The notes below the pieces were generated by a model, which searched no databases, was not told the origin of the DNA, and saw only the letters and a list, made by a program, of their open reading frames with translations. This document shows, piece after piece, positions 4,949 through 6,261 of a stretch of 6,261 nucleotides of DNA (position 1 is the first letter of the stretch; each line of letters opens with the position of its first letter). Location of the stretch: NCBI GenBank assembly GCA_025463305.1, contig JAOBWK010000058.1, positions 1-6,261 of the forward strand, written 5' to 3'. Position numbers and translations under genes: made by a program. The stretch is from Ilumatobacteraceae bacterium. GTDB lineage: Bacteria > Actinomycetota > Acidimicrobiia > Acidimicrobiales > Ilumatobacteraceae.

Positions 4949-6261
4949 ATGACCATCACGGAGACGGCACCACCTGGATCAGGTTCGGCGAAGGCTGAGC
5001 GTTGGACGGCGCAGTGGAAAGAACTCTACGCCGAAGTCGTCACCACGGGCCTGTGCACCGGGTGCGCGGGGTGCGTGGTGACCTGCCCGCACGACGTGAT
5101 CGGCTACGAGCACGAGGAGGGCAAGTACCTCCCCTTCCACCTCGAAGCAGAGCTCGGTCTCGACAACTGCACGCACGGCGAGAAGGGCTGCACCACCTGC
5201 ACCCGTGCCTGCCCACGCTTCCGCGCCTGGGAGCCGGCCGCCGACAACCACCTGTTCGGCCGGGTGCGCGAGCCCGACGAGATGGCCGGCATCTGGCGGG
5301 CCCTCTACCTCACCCGGGCCAGCGACAAGACGGTGCACGAGATGGGCCAGGACGGCGGCTTCGTCTCGGCGATGCTCATCTGGCTGATGGAGCACGACTA
5401 CATCGAGGCCGCGATGGTGAGCGGCGTCGAAGACGACGATGCCTGGAAGGCCAAGCCCTCGCTCGTGCACAACAAGGAAGAGGTCCTCGCCACCGCCGGC
5501 AGCCGGTACACCTACTGCGCCAACCCGCTCGCCCTGCGCACCGCGAAGGAAGAGGGGCTGTCCAAGCTCGCCCTCGTCGGGATGGGCTGCCAGACGTCGT
5601 CGCCGCCGACGATGTGGGACCGCAAGGCCGGCAAGGTCAGCAAGCCGTTCCAGTTCAACATCGGCCTCCTCTGCAGCAAGACCTTCGACGACGCCATCTT
5701 CCCCGAGCTGTTCGAGGCCAAGTACGGCCTGGCCAAGCAGGACATGGTCAAGATGAACATCAAGGGCGTGTTCCAGATCTGGATGAAGGACGGCTCGTAC
5801 CACGAGATCGACCTCAAGGAGTGCCACAAGTGGACGCGCGAGGGTTGCAAGAACTGTCCCGACTTCGCAGCCGAGCACAGCGACATCGCGACCGGCGGCA
5901 TCGGCGAGGACAACGACTGGACGCTCACGATCGTGCGCACCGAACTCGGTGAAGAGGTCATCAACCGGATGATCGCCGACGGCAGCATCATCGCCCGCCC
6001 TGCCCAGGAGGACAAGGAGGCGATGCGCCTGCTGCGCCTGCTCTCCATCGTCAGCCGCCGCCGTTGGCCCGAGTTCGCCGACAGGGCTCCGTCGATCGGC
6101 GTCCCGCCCCCGAAGAAGAAGGCCGCCGCGCCCGCTGCTCCGGCCGCCGATGCAACTGCGGCTCCAGCCGCCGACGCGGTCGCCGCTGCTCCGGCCGCTG
6201 ACTCTGCTCCTGCCGCCGCCGCTCCAGCCGCCGACGACGCCCCCGCCCAAGCTCCGGCGCC
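4949..6261 (+). CDS. FrhB/FdhB-type coenzyme F420 dehydrogenase beta subunit with two 4Fe-4S motifs (3' end outside window)
   Basis: 437 codons are visible and the frame is still open at the window edge. The N-terminus has CTGCAGCVVTCP (Cys36, 39, 42, 46), a classic CxxCxxCxxxCP 4Fe-4S motif, and a second set NC-x6-CTTCTRACP (Cys74, 81, 84, 88). Next come FrhB/FdhB features: GQDGGFVSAML (133-143), VGMGCQ (210-215), NIGLLCSKTFDD (237-248) and C-x7-CKNCPDFAAEHSDIATGG (292-317). Proteins of this family bind FAD and Fe-S clusters and pass electrons to or from coenzyme F420 or ferredoxin-like partners; some are reductases acting on other substrates. The protein should be cytoplasmic. From about residue 386 it becomes an Ala/Pro/Asp-rich tail after a KKK patch, which is unusual for the family. 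The ATG at 4949 is the first possible start because an in-frame TAG lies four codons upstream. Which partner or substrate it uses cannot be read from the sequence. Confidence 0.9.
   Translation, partial: MTITETAPPGSGSAKAERWTAQWKELYAEVVTTGLCTGCAGCVVTCPHDVIGYEHEEGKYLPFHLEAELGLDNCTHGEKGCTTCTRACPRFRAWEPAADNHLFGRVREPDEMAGIWRALYLTRASDKTVHEMGQDGGFVSAMLIWLMEHDYIEAAMVSGVEDDDAWKAKPSLVHNKEEVLATAGSRYTYCANPLALRTAKEEGLSKLALVGMGCQTSSPPTMWDRKAGKVSKPFQFNIGLLCSKTFDDAIFPELFEAKYGLAKQDMVKMNIKGVFQIWMKDGSYHEIDLKECHKWTREGCKNCPDFAAEHSDIATGGIGEDNDWTLTIVRTELGEEVINRMIADGSIIARPAQEDKEAMRLLRLLSIVSRRRWPEFADRAPSIGVPPPKKKAAAPAAPAADATAAPAADAVAAAPAADSAPAAAAPAADDAPAQAPA
6110..6261 (+). repeat. Ala/Pro/Asp-rich low-complexity repeat region at the 3' end of the FrhB-like gene
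   Basis: After PPPKKK the coding sequence becomes imperfect copies of a segment encoding APAAD. GCTCCGGCCGCCGAT starts at about 6137, GCTCCAGCCGCCGAC at 6161, GCTCCGGCCGCTGAC at 6188 and GCTCCAGCCGCCGAC at 6221. Spacing varies (24, 27 and 33 bp), always in multiples of three, so the frame is preserved. The result looks like a flexible Ala/Pro linker. The window ends before showing whether the protein stops or enters another domain. Confidence 0.8.

Noticed and set aside
4885..4959. Upstream in-frame ATG at 4959 as the start of the molybdenum hydroxylase
   Set aside because: It would overlap the divergent gene's start and promoter candidate and adds a leader without family resemblance. The ATG at 4884 has a well-spaced GAGGAG site and sits directly before the conserved N-terminus.
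1504..4998. A very long plus-strand open frame (1164 codons) crossing the permease, the palindrome and the opposite strand of the molybdenum hydroxylase gene
   Set aside because: It overlaps two genes with clear family motifs, its translation is Arg/His/Ala/Gly/Asp-rich without any recognisable domain, and such frames are common in high-G+C DNA because stop codons are scarce.
4979..6250. Long minus-strand open frame antisense to the FrhB-like gene, plus a plus-strand shadow at 5002-5952
   Set aside because: Neither has recognisable motifs, whereas the frame starting at 4949 contains ordered cysteine clusters and FrhB-type conserved segments.

Overview
The window is about 70% G+C, strongly G/C-biased at third codon positions, with tightly packed genes. 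Together with a putative leaderless promoter and an F420-type (FrhB-like) iron-sulfur flavoprotein, this suggests an actinobacterium. I lean towards an Acidimicrobiia-like lineage, but that placement is inference from style and gene content; no marker gene is present.

Positions 1-2455 (+ strand) hold a CUT2-type sugar ABC transporter operon in the order binding protein (only its last 49 residues), single-domain FrcA-type ATPase, and XylH-like permease. A strong 16-bp hairpin and a second 7-bp hairpin sit between the binding-protein gene and the ATPase gene. They probably let the binding protein be made in excess of the membrane components. The ATPase and permease are separated by only 7 nt and should be co-transcribed.

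Positions 2456-2616 are a 161-bp gap between convergent genes. Almost all of it is one large inverted repeat: a perfect, relatively A+T-rich 21-bp core stem, a 13-nt loop, and diverged outer arms reaching almost to both stop codons. This is the least explained structure in the window.

Positions 2617-4884 (- strand) encode a complete molybdopterin-binding large subunit of the xanthine dehydrogenase / aerobic CO dehydrogenase superfamily. Its active-site loop is AYRGAGR, the form II ('CoxL-like') type, not the AYRCSFR of genuine CO dehydrogenase. No FAD or 2Fe-2S partner subunit lies next to it within the window.

A 64-bp divergent promoter region (4885-4948) separates it from a + strand gene (4949 to the window end, incomplete). 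That gene encodes a protein with two N-terminal ferredoxin-type 4Fe-4S motifs, an FrhB/FdhB coenzyme-F420 dehydrogenase beta-type region and a long Ala/Pro-rich tail. The head-to-head arrangement of a partnerless molybdenum hydroxylase and an electron-transfer flavo-Fe-S protein invites the hypothesis that they are functionally linked. Nothing in the sequence proves it. No RNA genes, CRISPR array or insertion sequence was seen.
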